Assembly: GCA_001000545.1 (NCBI GenBank)
Contig: LCOC01000003.1
Location: 1-32,196, forward strand
DNA from: Parcubacteria group bacterium GW2011_GWA2_47_21
GTDB lineage: Bacteria > Patescibacteriota > Minisyncoccia > Phycocordibacterales > DSPV01
DNA length: 32,196 nucleotides
Reading direction: 5' to 3'
Position numbers and translations under genes: made by a program. This document shows, in pieces, positions 5,639-13,206 of the stretch. The notes beneath the pieces are model-generated. The model ran no database searches and had not been told where the DNA came from. It worked only from the letters and a program-made list of their open reading frames with translations. Every line of letters starts with the position of its first letter. Within the stretch, counting starts at the first letter, position 1.

Positions 5639-6301
5639 CTAAAAATTCACAAATTCTTTCGCCAACAACTCAATCCACTTTTTCATTTTCTTTTTTAAGA
5701 AAGTGCTGGAATAACTCAATACGCAAATTCCAAATTTCACTTTTCTAGTTTTGTGCCGGCCTTTTATTAAGACCGATTTAGTGAAATTATCATATTTTAA
5801 GCCGGTTTTTTGGATCCAGAACTCCTTTGCTTGACTATCATCAATATCTGGATAAATGAGCAAGTTGGCCTTAATTCGACCATTCTCCGCATGACAAATC
5901 TTTCTCAGAAAATCTGCAAACAATCTTACCATGTCTGGGTCAGAATTTGAAATCCTAAAACCATTTTTTGAAACCTTGTCTCCCTCACCCCAATATATAA
6001 CAATTCCAGCAATAAAAAGAGGGTGAAATTTCAAAGCATCAAAATCTTCAATGGCTTCAGATTCTGCTTCTTCATATAAGCGCTTTAAATTATCACCCCT
6101 GATTCTTCCTAATTGTTGAAGACGAATTATTGACTTACTTTTTAGTCGTTCCAACAACTTTTGAGCTATCTCGTTCGACCATTTCTGATCTCTGAACCAA
6201 GCAGAAAGTGTACTTTTTGGAATCCCTAATTCTGCCTTAATTTCGTTATAGCTTTTCCCAAATTTTCTTAATTTAACCGCATTTTCCTTATCTTTTCTCA
6301 T
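5639..6301 (-). CDS. HTH-domain protein of unknown function
   Basis: In the 220 residues, a helix-turn-helix of Hin/transposase type occupies the first 45 (AVKLRKFGKSYNEIKAELGI then PKSTLSAWFRDQ). The remainder has a conserved-looking core, LFIAGIVIYWGEGDK, FRISNSDPDMVRLFADFLRK and a basic GRHKTRKVKFGICVLSY. This pattern (YWGEG plus NSDP) is seen in a widespread but uncharacterised bacterial family and could be a LAGLIDADG-like or recombinase-related fold; I cannot settle which. It lies between two tRNA genes, a typical place for mobile or homing genes. Confidence 0.6.
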   Translation of the reverse strand: MRKDKENAVKLRKFGKSYNEIKAELGIPKSTLSAWFRDQKWSNEIAQKLLERLKSKSIIRLQQLGRIRGDNLKRLYEEAESEAIEDFDALKFHPLFIAGIVIYWGEGDKVSKNGFRISNSDPDMVRLFADFLRKICHAENGRIKANLLIYPDIDDSQAKEFWIQKTGLKYDNFTKSVLIKGRHKTRKVKFGICVLSYSSTFLKKKMKKWIELLAKEFVNF

Positions 6302-6359
6302 TACTTAATCATACATTATATATGTATATGATACGAGTCCGATTGTAGATAAACTTTTT

Positions 6360-6431
6360 CGCCCCCGGCAGGATTCGAACCCACAACGACTGCTTCGAAG
6401 GCAGTTATGATTTCCATTTCACCACGGGGGC
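6360..6431 (-). tRNA. tRNA-Arg (TCG)
   Basis: A 72-nt cloverleaf: acceptor GCCCCCG/CGGGGGC with G discriminator, anticodon stem ACTGC/GCAGT with loop CTTCGAA (TCG), T-loop TTCGAAT. No encoded CCA. Confidence 0.93.
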
Positions 6432-6482
6432 AACAAGAGAATCATACGCTAAAACTAGGAGAAATAGCAAAAAAGTAATAGA

Positions 6483-7997
6483 ATGTTTTGTATGAAATAT
6501 TCGCCAAAAAATGACACATTTAACATTCCTGAAAAAGTGGTGGATGTAGCAAAAACCTTGGAAAATAAGGGTTTTGAGGCCTATCTGATAGGCGGGTGCG
6601 TCCGCGATTTATTACTTGGAAGAAAACCAAAGGATTGGGACATTACCACCGACGCCGTCCCGGAAGAAATCATAAAACATTTCCCGGATACTTTTTACGA
6701 AAATGATTTTGGCACTGTCGGAGTGGTCAACAAAACAGAAGACGAGAGCGTGAGGGTGGTTGAAGTAACCCCTTATCGCCTTGAGGCCAAATATTCAAAT
6801 AGCCGCCATCCTGATTCGGTAACTTTCAGCAAAAATCTTGAAGATGACTTAAAGCGGAGAGATTTCACGATAAATGCCATTGCTCTTAAAATCATCGTAA
6901 AGGACAAAAATGGCTATAAAGGACAAATTGTTGACCTTTATAAAGGACAAGAGGACATTAAAGGACACATCGTAAGAACGGTGGGAAATCCTGAAGAAAG
7001 GTTCGCGGAAGACGCTTTGCGCCTCTTGAGAGCGGCAAGAATAGCTGTGGAATTAGGTTTCACGATTAACATTGATACTTCTAAGGCAATTGCAAAGTTG
7101 GCCGAAAACCTCGGTAAAATCGCCGGAGAACGTATTAGAGATGAATTTTCAAGAATTCTTATGTCAGATAGGCCGATGGTAGGTTTAGAGTTAATGCGAG
7201 ATTTGAATCTTTTGCCGGAAATCGTTCCATCACTTCAAAAGGCGATAGGGGTTACTCAAAATAAGGCCCATTCTTACGATGTTTGGGAACACAGCTTAAG
7301 AACGGTTCAGCACGCCGCCAAAAAAGGCTGGCCCTTAGAAATTCGCTTAGCGGCGCTGTTTCATGATATTGGAAAACCTATAGCCAGAAGATTTTCTCCT
7401 GAAAAAAATGATTGGACTTTTCACGGCCATGATGTTATTGGGGTAAAAATAGCAGAAAAATCAATGGGGGACCTGAAATACCCCAATAAAACCATTGATA
7501 AAGTGGCCAAATTGGTTAGATGGCATATGTTTTTCTCTGATACCGAGCAAATTACTCATTCCGCCGTCAGAAGATTGGTGGCCAATGTCGGCCAAGAAAA
7601 CGTTTGGGATTTAATGAATTTGCGAATTTGTGACCGAATCGGCACCGGTCGGCCAAAAGAAGACCCCTACCGCTTAAGGAAATACAGAGCGATGGTTGAG
7701 GAGGTTATGAGGGACCCGGTAACCGTAGCTATGCTTAAAATTGACGGCAACACAATAATGAAAACGGCTAGTTTGGAGCCGGGACCAAAAATAGGGTTTA
7801 TTCTCAATGCTTTGTTGGAAGAAGTGTTGGACAATCCTAAATTAAACACCTCTGAATACCTTGAAAAGCGCGCTACACAGATGGCAAGAATGAAAGATAG
7901 GGAATTGGCTGAATTGGGTAAAAAAGCTAAGGATAGGAGAAATTTGGAGGAAGAAACGGCTGTAAAAAAAATAAGAAGTAAATATTGGGTAAAATAA
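6483..7997 (+). CDS. cca: CCA-adding tRNA nucleotidyltransferase with HD domain
   Basis: It adds or repairs the 3' CCA of tRNAs; none of the tRNAs here encodes CCA, so the gene should be essential. The class II polymerase head is clear: LIGGCVRDLLLG at about 35-46, KDWDITTDA with the catalytic DWD at 51-53, then RDFTINAIAL and EDALRLLRAARIA. A C-terminal HD domain follows (ALFHDIGKPIA, later LVRWHM), a phosphohydrolase fold present in many bacterial forms. Length 504 is normal for the HD-containing type. The stretch GYKGQIVDLYKGQEDIKGH is unusual because its DNA carries four TAAAGGACA-like repeats at 18-24 bp spacing. An ATG three codons downstream (6492) is an alternative start. Confidence 0.92.
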   Translation: MFCMKYSPKNDTFNIPEKVVDVAKTLENKGFEAYLIGGCVRDLLLGRKPKDWDITTDAVPEEIIKHFPDTFYENDFGTVGVVNKTEDESVRVVEVTPYRLEAKYSNSRHPDSVTFSKNLEDDLKRRDFTINAIALKIIVKDKNGYKGQIVDLYKGQEDIKGHIVRTVGNPEERFAEDALRLLRAARIAVELGFTINIDTSKAIAKLAENLGKIAGERIRDEFSRILMSDRPMVGLELMRDLNLLPEIVPSLQKAIGVTQNKAHSYDVWEHSLRTVQHAAKKGWPLEIRLAALFHDIGKPIARRFSPEKNDWTFHGHDVIGVKIAEKSMGDLKYPNKTIDKVAKLVRWHMFFSDTEQITHSAVRRLVANVGQENVWDLMNLRICDRIGTGRPKEDPYRLRKYRAMVEEVMRDPVTVAMLKIDGNTIMKTASLEPGPKIGFILNALLEEVLDNPKLNTSEYLEKRATQMARMKDRELAELGKKAKDRRNLEEETAVKKIRSKYWVK

Positions 7998-8036
7998 TCC
8001 TGAGATGAAAATCCCCTTGTTTTAAAGCCGTAAAAT

Positions 8037-8061
8037 CGTGTCAACCTGCCAGGTTGACACG
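8037..8061. repeat. REP-like palindrome, copy 1
   Basis: CGTGTCAACCTG-C-CAGGTTGACACG, a perfect 12+1+12 palindrome, 40 bp after the cca stop. It shares its core with copies at 23266, 23947, 24722 and 24932. The flank CCCACCTGTCA (8079-8089) recurs inverted beside copy 5, so more than the palindrome may be copied. Confidence 0.85.
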
Positions 8062-8099
8062 GGGGACTGTCTATTTGCCCACCTGTCATCTACTACTTG

Positions 8100-8345
8100 T
8101 TTTACTGAATTTTTTGAAACAAAAAAGAAAGCAAAAACCGCTCTCGCGGCAACAGGTATCGCTTGAGCGGTTTTGGAAAGATTTACCTGAGTTTTAGTCC
8201 CGTGCTCGCGACATACCGAACATTAAAATACGGTGTGTGTATGTTGCCTTGAACACCAAACTAACCTTGGTTTATCTTTATGAGTGGGAGCGTGGCGACA
8301 CTCCCGTTTGAAAGAGCGAAATGTGTCCGAAAAAACATTAGATGA
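8100..8345 (-). ncRNA. Possible structured RNA in a gene-free stretch
   Basis: No ORF is supported between 8000 and 8510. On the minus strand the stretch holds a GGGAG/CTCCC stem (about 8285-8307), and ends with AAAACCGCTC ... GAGCGGTTTT (about 8135-8177), whose 10-bp stem is followed by TTTCTTTTTTG, like a terminator. This could be a small RNA of about 200 nt read leftward. I found no match to tmRNA, SRP RNA, 6S or RNase P signatures. It may equally be only a terminator. Confidence 0.25.
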
Positions 8346-8365
8346 AATTTTCAGTAAGTTCGAAC

Positions 8366-8455
8366 TCTATCGGACATTCTATCGGACATCTATCGGACAT
8401 GTAAAGGACAAACTGTGGATAAATGTCCGATAGAATGTCCGTTATGATGTCCTAT
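8366..8455. repeat. GGACA repeat cluster 2 with DnaA-like box
   Basis: Three direct TCTATCGGACAT units are followed by GTAAAGGACAAA, TGTGGATAA (8414-8422) and the inverted ATGTCCGATAGAATGTCCGT. The words are the same as in the cluster at 4852-4950. The array ends just before the promoter of the 8510 gene. Confidence 0.6.
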
Positions 8456-8464
8456 AGAAAACCC

Positions 8465-8492
8465 TTGACTATTATCGTATTAGGATTAACAT
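8465..8492 (+). promoter_or_regulatory. Putative promoter of the 8510 gene
   Basis: TTGACT (8465-8470), 16-bp spacer, TAACAT (8487-8492). A strong GGAGG Shine-Dalgarno follows at about 8500-8504, six bases before the ATG, one of the few clear ones in the window. Confidence 0.45.
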
Positions 8493-8509
8493 CCTATACG
8501 GAGGTCTAA

Positions 8510-8968
8510 ATGACTACAACAAAACTCGTTATTTTGATAATCGCGCTTCTACTATTCTTAGATGCCGTTTTTTGTTTGTTTATCGCTCGCTTCTCTTCCA
8601 AAGCGAGAAGGATTATCCGTTTGGACAATCTCGAAAATCTGTTGTCTGAAGATGTATATCTGCAGGCTTCTGTGGCGAAGCCAGAGAACAGTGTTAAAGT
8701 TTTCCGCATCAACGATTTATTTGTCGCCGTCCGCTATGTTATCAAGATGGTTGGCGGGACAAAATATGAGTCCATAGAAATATCTGCCCTAGATGATGCG
8801 GGGGAAGGTTTTCAATCGGCGTTTGAAGATAGCGAATTGGCGATTCTTCGCTGGTTTGACAAAAAGGATAATGAGGTGCCTGTAATGTCCGCAACGAATT
8901 ACAACAGGGTCCTCGGTTTATTGGCGCGAGTCAGAGAAATCGCTTCCGGAGTAACACAAGCGGCGTAA
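8510..8968 (+). CDS. Small membrane-anchored protein, unknown
   Basis: In 152 residues, a single N-terminal membrane segment (LVILIIALLLFLDAVFCLFI) leads to a basic RFSSKARR, so the rest should face the cytoplasm. The soluble part has alternating beta-like stretches (VKVFRINDLFVAVRYVIKMV) and an acidic middle, with no motif I recognise. The clear SD site and a private promoter and terminator make it a one-gene unit, and its leader differs from that of the leaderless core genes, so it may be acquired. The terminator hairpin overlaps its last codons. Confidence 0.7.
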   Translation: MTTTKLVILIIALLLFLDAVFCLFIARFSSKARRIIRLDNLENLLSEDVYLQASVAKPENSVKVFRINDLFVAVRYVIKMVGGTKYESIEISALDDAGEGFQSAFEDSELAILRWFDKKDNEVPVMSATNYNRVLGLLARVREIASGVTQAA

Positions 8969-8987
8969 GGTACGCCGCTTTCTTTTT
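8958..8987. terminator. Intrinsic terminator overlapping a stop codon
   Basis: AAGCGGCGTA-AGG-TACGCCGCTT then TCTTTTTT. The TAA stop of the 8510 gene is within the stem. The convergent exoA gene ends at 8987, so both may use it. Confidence 0.85.
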
Positions 8988-9757
8988 TAAATATCAACCT
9001 CCAAGGAAATAGGACAATGGTCGGAGCCCAAAATATCTTCAAAAATTTCCGCTTTTCTGAGCCGCGGTAAAAGCTCCAGAGAAACAAAAAAATAATCTAT
9101 CCGCCAACCGACATTTCGGTCTCGGGCAAAGGTCTTCATATCCCAATAAGTATATTTTCCAGTTGCGTTTGGATAAAAATACCTGAAGGCGTCAATAAAT
9201 CCTTTGGCTATCACTTTATCAATCCACGCCCGCTCTATTGGCAAAAAGCCGGTATTGTCTTTGTTCTCATTCGGCCTAGCGAGGTCTATTTCTTTGTGTG
9301 CCGTATTTACATCTCCGCAAAATACTATCGGTAAACCCGTCTTTCCAATTTTTTCAACAAATTTAAGGAAAGCGCTATAGTATTTGAGTTTGAATTCCAA
9401 TCGCTCCGGTCCGCCGCCGCCATTGGGGAAATAAACATTGAAAAGCCAGAAATTTTTGAAGCGGAGGCCTAAAAACCGCCCCTCTTGGTCCAATGCCTTT
9501 ACGCCAAGACCGCATAAAACTTCTTCGGCTTCAATTTTGGAAAAAACTGCGACCCCGCTATATCCTTTTTTAAATTTGGAATGGTCAAAATAAGAGAAAA
9601 AACCGCGCGGCTTTTGCGCTTCGGACGGTAATTGAGTTGGATGAGCTTTGGTTTCTTGAATACAGTAAACATCGGGATTAAATTTCATAAACCAATCAAA
9701 ACCGCCTTTTTTAATGTTGGCGCGAAGCCCGTTTACATTCCAAGATATAATTTTCAT
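8987..9757 (-). CDS. exoA: Exodeoxyribonuclease III / AP endonuclease
   Basis: A 256-residue member of the ExoIII family of Mg-dependent AP endonucleases, which cut the backbone 5' of abasic sites in base excision repair. Visible landmarks: MKIISWNVNGLRA at the start, the metal Glu in YCIQETKA, Tyr in NVYFPNGG, GDVNTAHKEIDL for the Asp/Asn pair, GWRIDYFFVS, and the catalytic SDHCPISLEV at the end. It is full length. The start ATG directly follows the stop of the upstream membrane-protein gene (TAAATG), so the two are translationally coupled in a xer - membrane protein - exoA operon. Confidence 0.93.
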   Translation of the reverse strand: MKIISWNVNGLRANIKKGGFDWFMKFNPDVYCIQETKAHPTQLPSEAQKPRGFFSYFDHSKFKKGYSGVAVFSKIEAEEVLCGLGVKALDQEGRFLGLRFKNFWLFNVYFPNGGGGPERLEFKLKYYSAFLKFVEKIGKTGLPIVFCGDVNTAHKEIDLARPNENKDNTGFLPIERAWIDKVIAKGFIDAFRYFYPNATGKYTYWDMKTFARDRNVGWRIDYFFVSLELLPRLRKAEIFEDILGSDHCPISLEVDI

Positions 9758-10234
9758 TTAAGCAAACTTGAAAAGTTGAGAAAATTGCCAAGAGGGATTA
9801 ATCATAATTTTGCGATAGAACCACGGGGCAAGGGCGACAGCAAAGAAGATATTACCTAACAAATGCCGGAGGGTGAAAGGGATTTGACCAAACAACGCTT
9901 CGCCCCACGGTTGACCGAACATTAAAGGCCCCATCAAAATACCGGTAACAAAATCAAAAAAGAGCGTGCCGATAATGCTGGCGACAACAAAATTCCCTGC
10001 GCCGGCGGTTTTATTTATCAAAAAATACGCGCCGAAAACACCGACCGCGCCGTGACCTATCATTCGGCGGTTCATTCCGCTGCGCCATGGTCCATAGGTC
10101 TTAGCGCCGGCCAGTTCCGTTGCCATCAGTGGCGAGATGTTCCAAAGTCCAAAAAGGGGAGAGAACAAACGAAAAATCAAGGTGCCGATAAATCCGGCAA
10201 AATATTTCGGTCCGCCATTCAATAAATTTTTCAC
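9758..10234 (-). CDS. Integral membrane protein, ECF S-component-like
   Basis: 158 residues with four or so hydrophobic segments: FAGFIGTLIFRLFSPLFGLW, VGVFGAYFLIN, FVVASIIGTLFFDFVTGILM and HLLGNIFFAVALAPWFY. The size and the FFDFVTGILMGPLMFG / HLLGN pattern resemble the substrate-binding (S) subunits of ECF vitamin transporters, but I cannot name a substrate and the assignment is weak. It is the middle gene of an operon (20 bp after xer, abutting exoA). The peptide GMNRRMIGHGA between segments is identical to part of PNPase, down to 29 bases of DNA, and is hard to explain by function. The start is GTG. Confidence 0.6.
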   Translation of the reverse strand: MKNLLNGGPKYFAGFIGTLIFRLFSPLFGLWNISPLMATELAGAKTYGPWRSGMNRRMIGHGAVGVFGAYFLINKTAGAGNFVVASIIGTLFFDFVTGILMGPLMFGQPWGEALFGQIPFTLRHLLGNIFFAVALAPWFYRKIMINPSWQFSQLFKFA

Positions 10235-10254
10235 GTGGCCATTTTAGCATCTTT

Positions 10255-11193
10255 TCATTTTCTATTCTTGGCGTGAAAGGCGCGGTGGATTTCGCGGAGG
10301 TGCTTGTCGGTAACGTGAGTATAAACTTGGGTAGTTTGGATGTTGGAATGCCCCAAAAGCGCCTGAACGCTCCGCAAATCAGCGCCGTTTTCTAAAAGGT
10401 CGGTGGCGTAAGAATGCCGCAGAGTATGGGGAGTTACCTTCTTTGAAATACCCGCTTTAACGGCGTAGTAAGCGACGATTCTTTCTATGGAGCGGCTGGT
10501 AAGCCGAAGCGTTTCTGGTTCTTTCTTTTTTGGTTCATTTACCGCTTTAAGGCCGATTTGCGCAAACATGGCCTCGTCCATATCCGTTCTTTTCCCTAAA
10601 AATTTTTTGAGGGCGTTTTTGGCGGCGGGGGAGAGAAAAACCACCCGAACCTTGTCGCCCTTGCCGCGAATGGAGAATTCATCTTTCCGCAAGTCCAAAT
10701 CCCTATTCAAAGAACAAAGTTCCGACACCCGAAGGCCTGTGGAAAATAAAATCTCTAAAATGGCGCGGTCGCGGAGAGTTTTCAGGTCTTCGCCGGAAGG
10801 CGCTTCAATAAGCCGCTCCAGCTCTTCGCCGGAAATCAAATCAAGCTGGCGTTCCGGCACTTTGGCCAACTCTATCCTCTCGGCGGAAAGGGTTTTGACC
10901 TCTAGTTTTGCCAAATATTTAAGAAAAGCGCGAAGGGCTATGAGGTAATAATTTTGGGTTTTCTTTTTAAGCGTTTCAATCCTGCCGTCGGGATTTACGC
11001 CGGCACTCTGCCTGTTAAGCCAAAGCCGAAACTCCCTCACGGCGTTGTCGGTTATGCCTTTGGGCTCGCGGATTTTTGAAAATTCAATAAAACGGTTGAG
11101 GTAATGTTCATAATTCGTGACAGTTTTTAAACTGCGCCCCTTTTCAATTTCCAAGTGTTCCAAAAATTGCCGCTTAACATTATGTATATCCAT
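10255..11193 (-). CDS. xerC: Tyrosine recombinase, XerC/XerD type
   Basis: A site-specific recombinase that resolves chromosome dimers. The N-terminal SAM-like DNA-binding domain (residues 1-100: FLEHLEIEKGRSLKTVTNYE) is followed by the catalytic domain with Arg in STGLRVSELCSLN, the lysine strand RGKGDKVRVV, HTLRHSYATDLLENG (His-x-x-Arg), LLGHSNIQTTQ (His) and the nucleophile in QVYTHVT. All catalytic residues are present. CPR genomes often have a single Xer, so C or D cannot be told. I use the ATG at 11193 (MDIHNVKRQFLEHL), because the 11-residue extension in the track is atypical and lies over a TAAAAT -10-like box. Confidence 0.88.
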   Translation of the reverse strand: MDIHNVKRQFLEHLEIEKGRSLKTVTNYEHYLNRFIEFSKIREPKGITDNAVREFRLWLNRQSAGVNPDGRIETLKKKTQNYYLIALRAFLKYLAKLEVKTLSAERIELAKVPERQLDLISGEELERLIEAPSGEDLKTLRDRAILEILFSTGLRVSELCSLNRDLDLRKDEFSIRGKGDKVRVVFLSPAAKNALKKFLGKRTDMDEAMFAQIGLKAVNEPKKKEPETLRLTSRSIERIVAYYAVKAGISKKVTPHTLRHSYATDLLENGADLRSVQALLGHSNIQTTQVYTHVTDKHLREIHRAFHAKNRK

Positions 11194-11277
11194 GTCGCAC
11201 AATATTTTAACACATAAGGGGTTCAACCCGTGTAGTAAAAAACCTCGTCCGCTGGTTGTACTCTAAAAACATACACC

Positions 11278-11484
11278 GTGGACCAATCTGCCTATTATAA
11301 TATGTACAACGGCAAAGACAGAATATGTGAAATCTGCGGCAAGAAAATTAAACCGATGTCGCGTATCTTCTTTAAAGAAAGGTATTATTGCAACATTGGT
11401 TGTTTGGAGAAAAGGCCAAGAGATGCGGTTTCTCATGAAAAATTTGAGGGGCTATTGGGTTTCCAACTTCAAGAGCTGTCCTAA
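11278..11484 (+). CDS. Small zinc-ribbon protein
   Basis: 68 residues with one C-x2-C (RICEICGKKIKP) and one C-x3-C (YYCNIGCLEK), which together form a treble-clef or zinc-ribbon. The start may be GTG at 11278 or ATG at 11302; the second begins six codons before the first Cys, and a TATAAT lies immediately before it, which makes that ATG hard to express from that box. No family name is clear. The gene sits divergent from xer and ends in a small terminator. Confidence 0.6.
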   Translation: MDQSAYYNMYNGKDRICEICGKKIKPMSRIFFKERYYCNIGCLEKRPRDAVSHEKFEGLLGFQLQELS

Positions 11485-11496
11485 CGGCTCTTTTTA
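11470..11496 (+). terminator. Short intrinsic terminator
   Basis: AGAGCTG-TCCTAA-CGGCTCT then TTTTA, overlapping the stop of the zinc-ribbon gene. About 6 bp of stem, so moderate strength. Confidence 0.5.
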
Positions 11497-11526
11497 GTTA
11501 CTAACAGACGGCCCGCATACCGGCCA

Positions 11527-11555
11527 TTGCCTACAAGCTTTGTTTATGCTATTCT
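11527..11555 (+). promoter_or_regulatory. rpsO promoter
   Basis: TTGCCT (11527-11532), 17-bp spacer, TATTCT (11550-11555). The start would fall about 11562, only a few bases before the ATG at 11565, so the mRNA would be almost leaderless and could not carry the usual rpsO leader autoregulation. Confidence 0.45.
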
Positions 11556-11564
11556 TCTGGCATT

Positions 11565-11834
11565 ATGTTGACCAAAACAAAAAAACAAAAAATCATCAAA
11601 ACGGCGGCCATCCACGACAAAGATACCGGCAGTCCGGAAGTTCAAGTCGGTATTCTAACCAAGCGGATTGAAGAATTGGCCTCGCATCTTAAAAAGCATA
11701 AGAAGGACTTCCATTCCAGACGCGGCCTTCTTTCCATGGTCGCCGACAGGCAGTCCCATTTGAATTACTTGAAAAAGAAACTGCCGCGCCGATATAACGC
11801 GATTGTGAAAAAGTTGGAGCTTAAAAAAAAGTAG
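11565..11834 (+). CDS. rpsO: Ribosomal protein S15
   Basis: At 89 residues it has the normal S15 length. The conserved DTGSPEVQVGILTKRIEELA, LKKHKKDFHSRRGLLSMVADR and YLKKKLPRRYNAIVKKL are all present. It binds 16S rRNA helices 20-22 early in 30S assembly. In many bacteria rpsO sits directly before pnp; here pnp is 2.7 kb downstream on the same strand with other genes between, so the usual pair has been separated by insertions. Confidence 0.97.
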   Translation: MLTKTKKQKIIKTAAIHDKDTGSPEVQVGILTKRIEELASHLKKHKKDFHSRRGLLSMVADRQSHLNYLKKKLPRRYNAIVKKLELKKK

Positions 11835-11844
11835 TATGCGAAAA

Positions 11845-11930
11845 GCGCCCCACGAATGCGCACACACGAATAAGTCAATTATTTAAATTAGTGGCATTAG
11901 CATTGTATTTTATTCGCGGCATTCGTGTTA
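11845..11930. repeat. Imperfect long inverted repeat after rpsO
   Basis: CCACGAATGC ... CGAATA and TATTCG ... GCATTCGTG pair across about 50 bp of AT-rich loop. The same kind of long, AT-rich inverted repeat recurs at 12540, 13717, 17711 and 18213. Confidence 0.4.
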
Positions 11931-11937
11931 TCAATCT

Positions 11938-12465
11938 ATGTCTGTAATTAAACACAAGGAACAGCGGGTTGGAATTTTCATTGACACCCAGAATTTGTAT
12001 CATTGCGCGAAAAATCTTTATCGCGCCAGAGTTAATTTCGGCCAAGTGGTTAAAGACGCTTTAGCGGGGAGAGCCCTTATTCGAGCTGTTGCTTACGTCG
12101 TAACAACCGAGTCCGGCGAAGAGAAAGCGTTTTTTGAAGCCTTGGAAAAGGCCGGCATTGAAACAAAAACCAAGGACTTGCAGATTTTTGCCGGTGGGGC
12201 GAAAAAAGCCGATTGGGATGTGGGACTCGCCGTAGATGCCATTAAAATGGCGCCGAAAGTGGACACGGTCATCATCGCTTCCGGCGACGGCGACTTCGTT
12301 CCGCTTGTTCAATACCTCAAAGAAAATCAGGGCTGCCAAGTGGAGGTGGTTTCGTTTGGTAAATCAACTTCAGCGAAACTAATTGAGGCCGCGGACTCAT
12401 TTACCGACTTGGATACTAATCCGAGGAAATATCTTTTGGGAAGAGGCGGGGACAGAGCTTCATAG
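11938..12465 (+). CDS. NYN-domain (LabA/DUF88-like) putative RNase
   Basis: The 175 residues form a single PIN-like NYN domain. The acidic site is visible as VGIFIDTQNLY (Asp at about 16), KADWDVGLAVDAIKMA and IIASGDGDFVPLVQYLKENQG, with the last Asp pair in SGDGDF. Such proteins are Mg-dependent nucleases acting on RNA in other organisms; the substrate is not known here. Full length for the family. The start is ATG with a TTATCA-like box about 5 bases upstream. Confidence 0.8.
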   Translation: MSVIKHKEQRVGIFIDTQNLYHCAKNLYRARVNFGQVVKDALAGRALIRAVAYVVTTESGEEKAFFEALEKAGIETKTKDLQIFAGGAKKADWDVGLAVDAIKMAPKVDTVIIASGDGDFVPLVQYLKENQGCQVEVVSFGKSTSAKLIEAADSFTDLDTNPRKYLLGRGGDRAS

Positions 12466-12481
12466 CCCGCCTCGTCGGACT

Positions 12482-12501
12482 TGCCTGACGGTAGTCAGGC
12501 A
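12482..12501. repeat. Short palindrome TGCCTGAC-GGTA-GTCAGGCA
   Basis: An 8-bp perfect stem with a 4-nt loop just after the NYN gene. It is of the type of short GC-rich palindromes scattered between CPR genes. It is unrelated in sequence to the GTCAACCTG palindromes. Confidence 0.5.
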
Positions 12502-12539
12502 GACAGGATTCTTTAGCTTCAGAGCTTCATAGAAATCGT

Positions 12540-12641
12540 GAATTACGAAATGTGAAATTTTAGGTCCTCGGGTCGCAAAATCCCTAATTTTTTTAGGAGA
12601 TTTTGCTCAACCAGACCATAAAATTTCGCGTTTCGTAATTC
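12540..12641. repeat. 102-bp long inverted repeat
   Basis: The outer arms, GAATTACGAAATGTGAAATT (plus TTA) and its partner, match at 21 of 23 positions. An inner arm GCAAAATC / GATTTTGC and a CTAA..TTAG tip continue the stem. It lies between the convergent NYN and pilin-like genes, so a cruciform or bidirectional terminator role is possible. Confidence 0.6.
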
Positions 12642-12654
12642 AAAGTAGAAAAAC

Positions 12655-12686
12655 AAAAAAGCGGGGGAGAGGTTCTCCGCCCGCTG
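12655..12686 (-). terminator. Terminator T1 (shared with 13845-13876)
   Basis: The minus strand reads AGCGGGCGGAGA-ACC-TCTCCCCCGCT followed by TTTTT. A 22-bp core (positions 12662-12683) is identical to that of the terminator at 13851-13872. Confidence 0.8.
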
Positions 12687-12711
12687 TTGGCAATTATGCG
12701 ACTGGTCTCGG

Positions 12712-13080
12712 CTACTTGGCGACCTCGGCCGCTAGCTTTGATTCCTTGAAGACAATTTTCTTCTCCGCTCCGTCGTGTGCACCTCCATGTCCGATAAAAA
12801 GATTCGTTTCTGCAGTATCCCCGGTTCCCATTGATCGAACAAGATACCATAGACGCTGATTCTCCCAAGTGGCGGTAACGAGTTTATGGTTAGGGGGTAA
12901 CTCCACCACCATCCCGTCGCTCAAAGCGCGCGCCCTACTTTGCGCCCCACCTACAAGGCCACTTTGCGCTCCACCAAGGCTGAAAACTACAAGGCTGAAA
13001 ATTATCGCTCCCAGTATTGCCGCGATTGTTATTAGAATGAGTACCTCAATAAAGGTCAGGCCGTTTTGGTTTTTCTTCAT
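12712..13080 (-). CDS. Type IV pilin-like / pseudopilin protein
   Basis: The 122-residue protein starts KKNQNGLTFIEVLILITIAA, a class III prepilin signal: cleavage after Gly, then a residue-5 Glu (LTFIE) and a hydrophobic helix of about 20 residues. After the helix comes a short, mostly beta C-terminal part, smaller than in typical major pilins, so a minor pilin or pseudopilin in the outer envelope is likely. No other pilus gene lies beside it. It is transcribed from a TTGACA promoter that is a near-copy of the one upstream of the unrelated gene at 13900-14259, and it ends with the same terminator. Confidence 0.75.
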   Translation of the reverse strand: MKKNQNGLTFIEVLILITIAAILGAIIFSLVVFSLGGAQSGLVGGAQSRARALSDGMVVELPPNHKLVTATWENQRLWYLVRSMGTGDTAETNLFIGHGGAHDGAEKKIVFKESKLAAEVAK

Positions 13081-13141
13081 AAGGGCTTATCTTTCTTACC
13101 AGCTCCCGCTTCGGCGCGGGTTTGTCCAGCATCAAGTTTTG

Positions 13142-13170
13142 ATTATCCACAAAACCAGAAGTTTGTCAAA
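13142..13170 (-). promoter_or_regulatory. Promoter P-A (25-bp repeat copy 1)
   Basis: Minus strand: TTGACA (13169-13164), 16-bp spacer, GATAAT (13147-13142). The 25 bp at 13146-13170 are identical to 14297-14321, including the spacer. The start would be near 13135, leaving a 55-nt leader to the pilin-like gene. Confidence 0.7.
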
Positions 13171-13206
13171 TTGATTTTGAAGCTAATCTTACGATAAACT
13201 TTAAGT

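Noticed and set aside
8100-8345. tmRNA, SRP RNA, RNase P RNA or 6S RNA
   Set aside because: None of the conserved words of these RNAs is present on either strand.
5449-8422. Replication origin
   Set aside because: Two exact DnaA boxes and repeats are present, but there is no dnaA/dnaN neighbourhood and no box cluster; kept only as a possibility under the GGACA finding.
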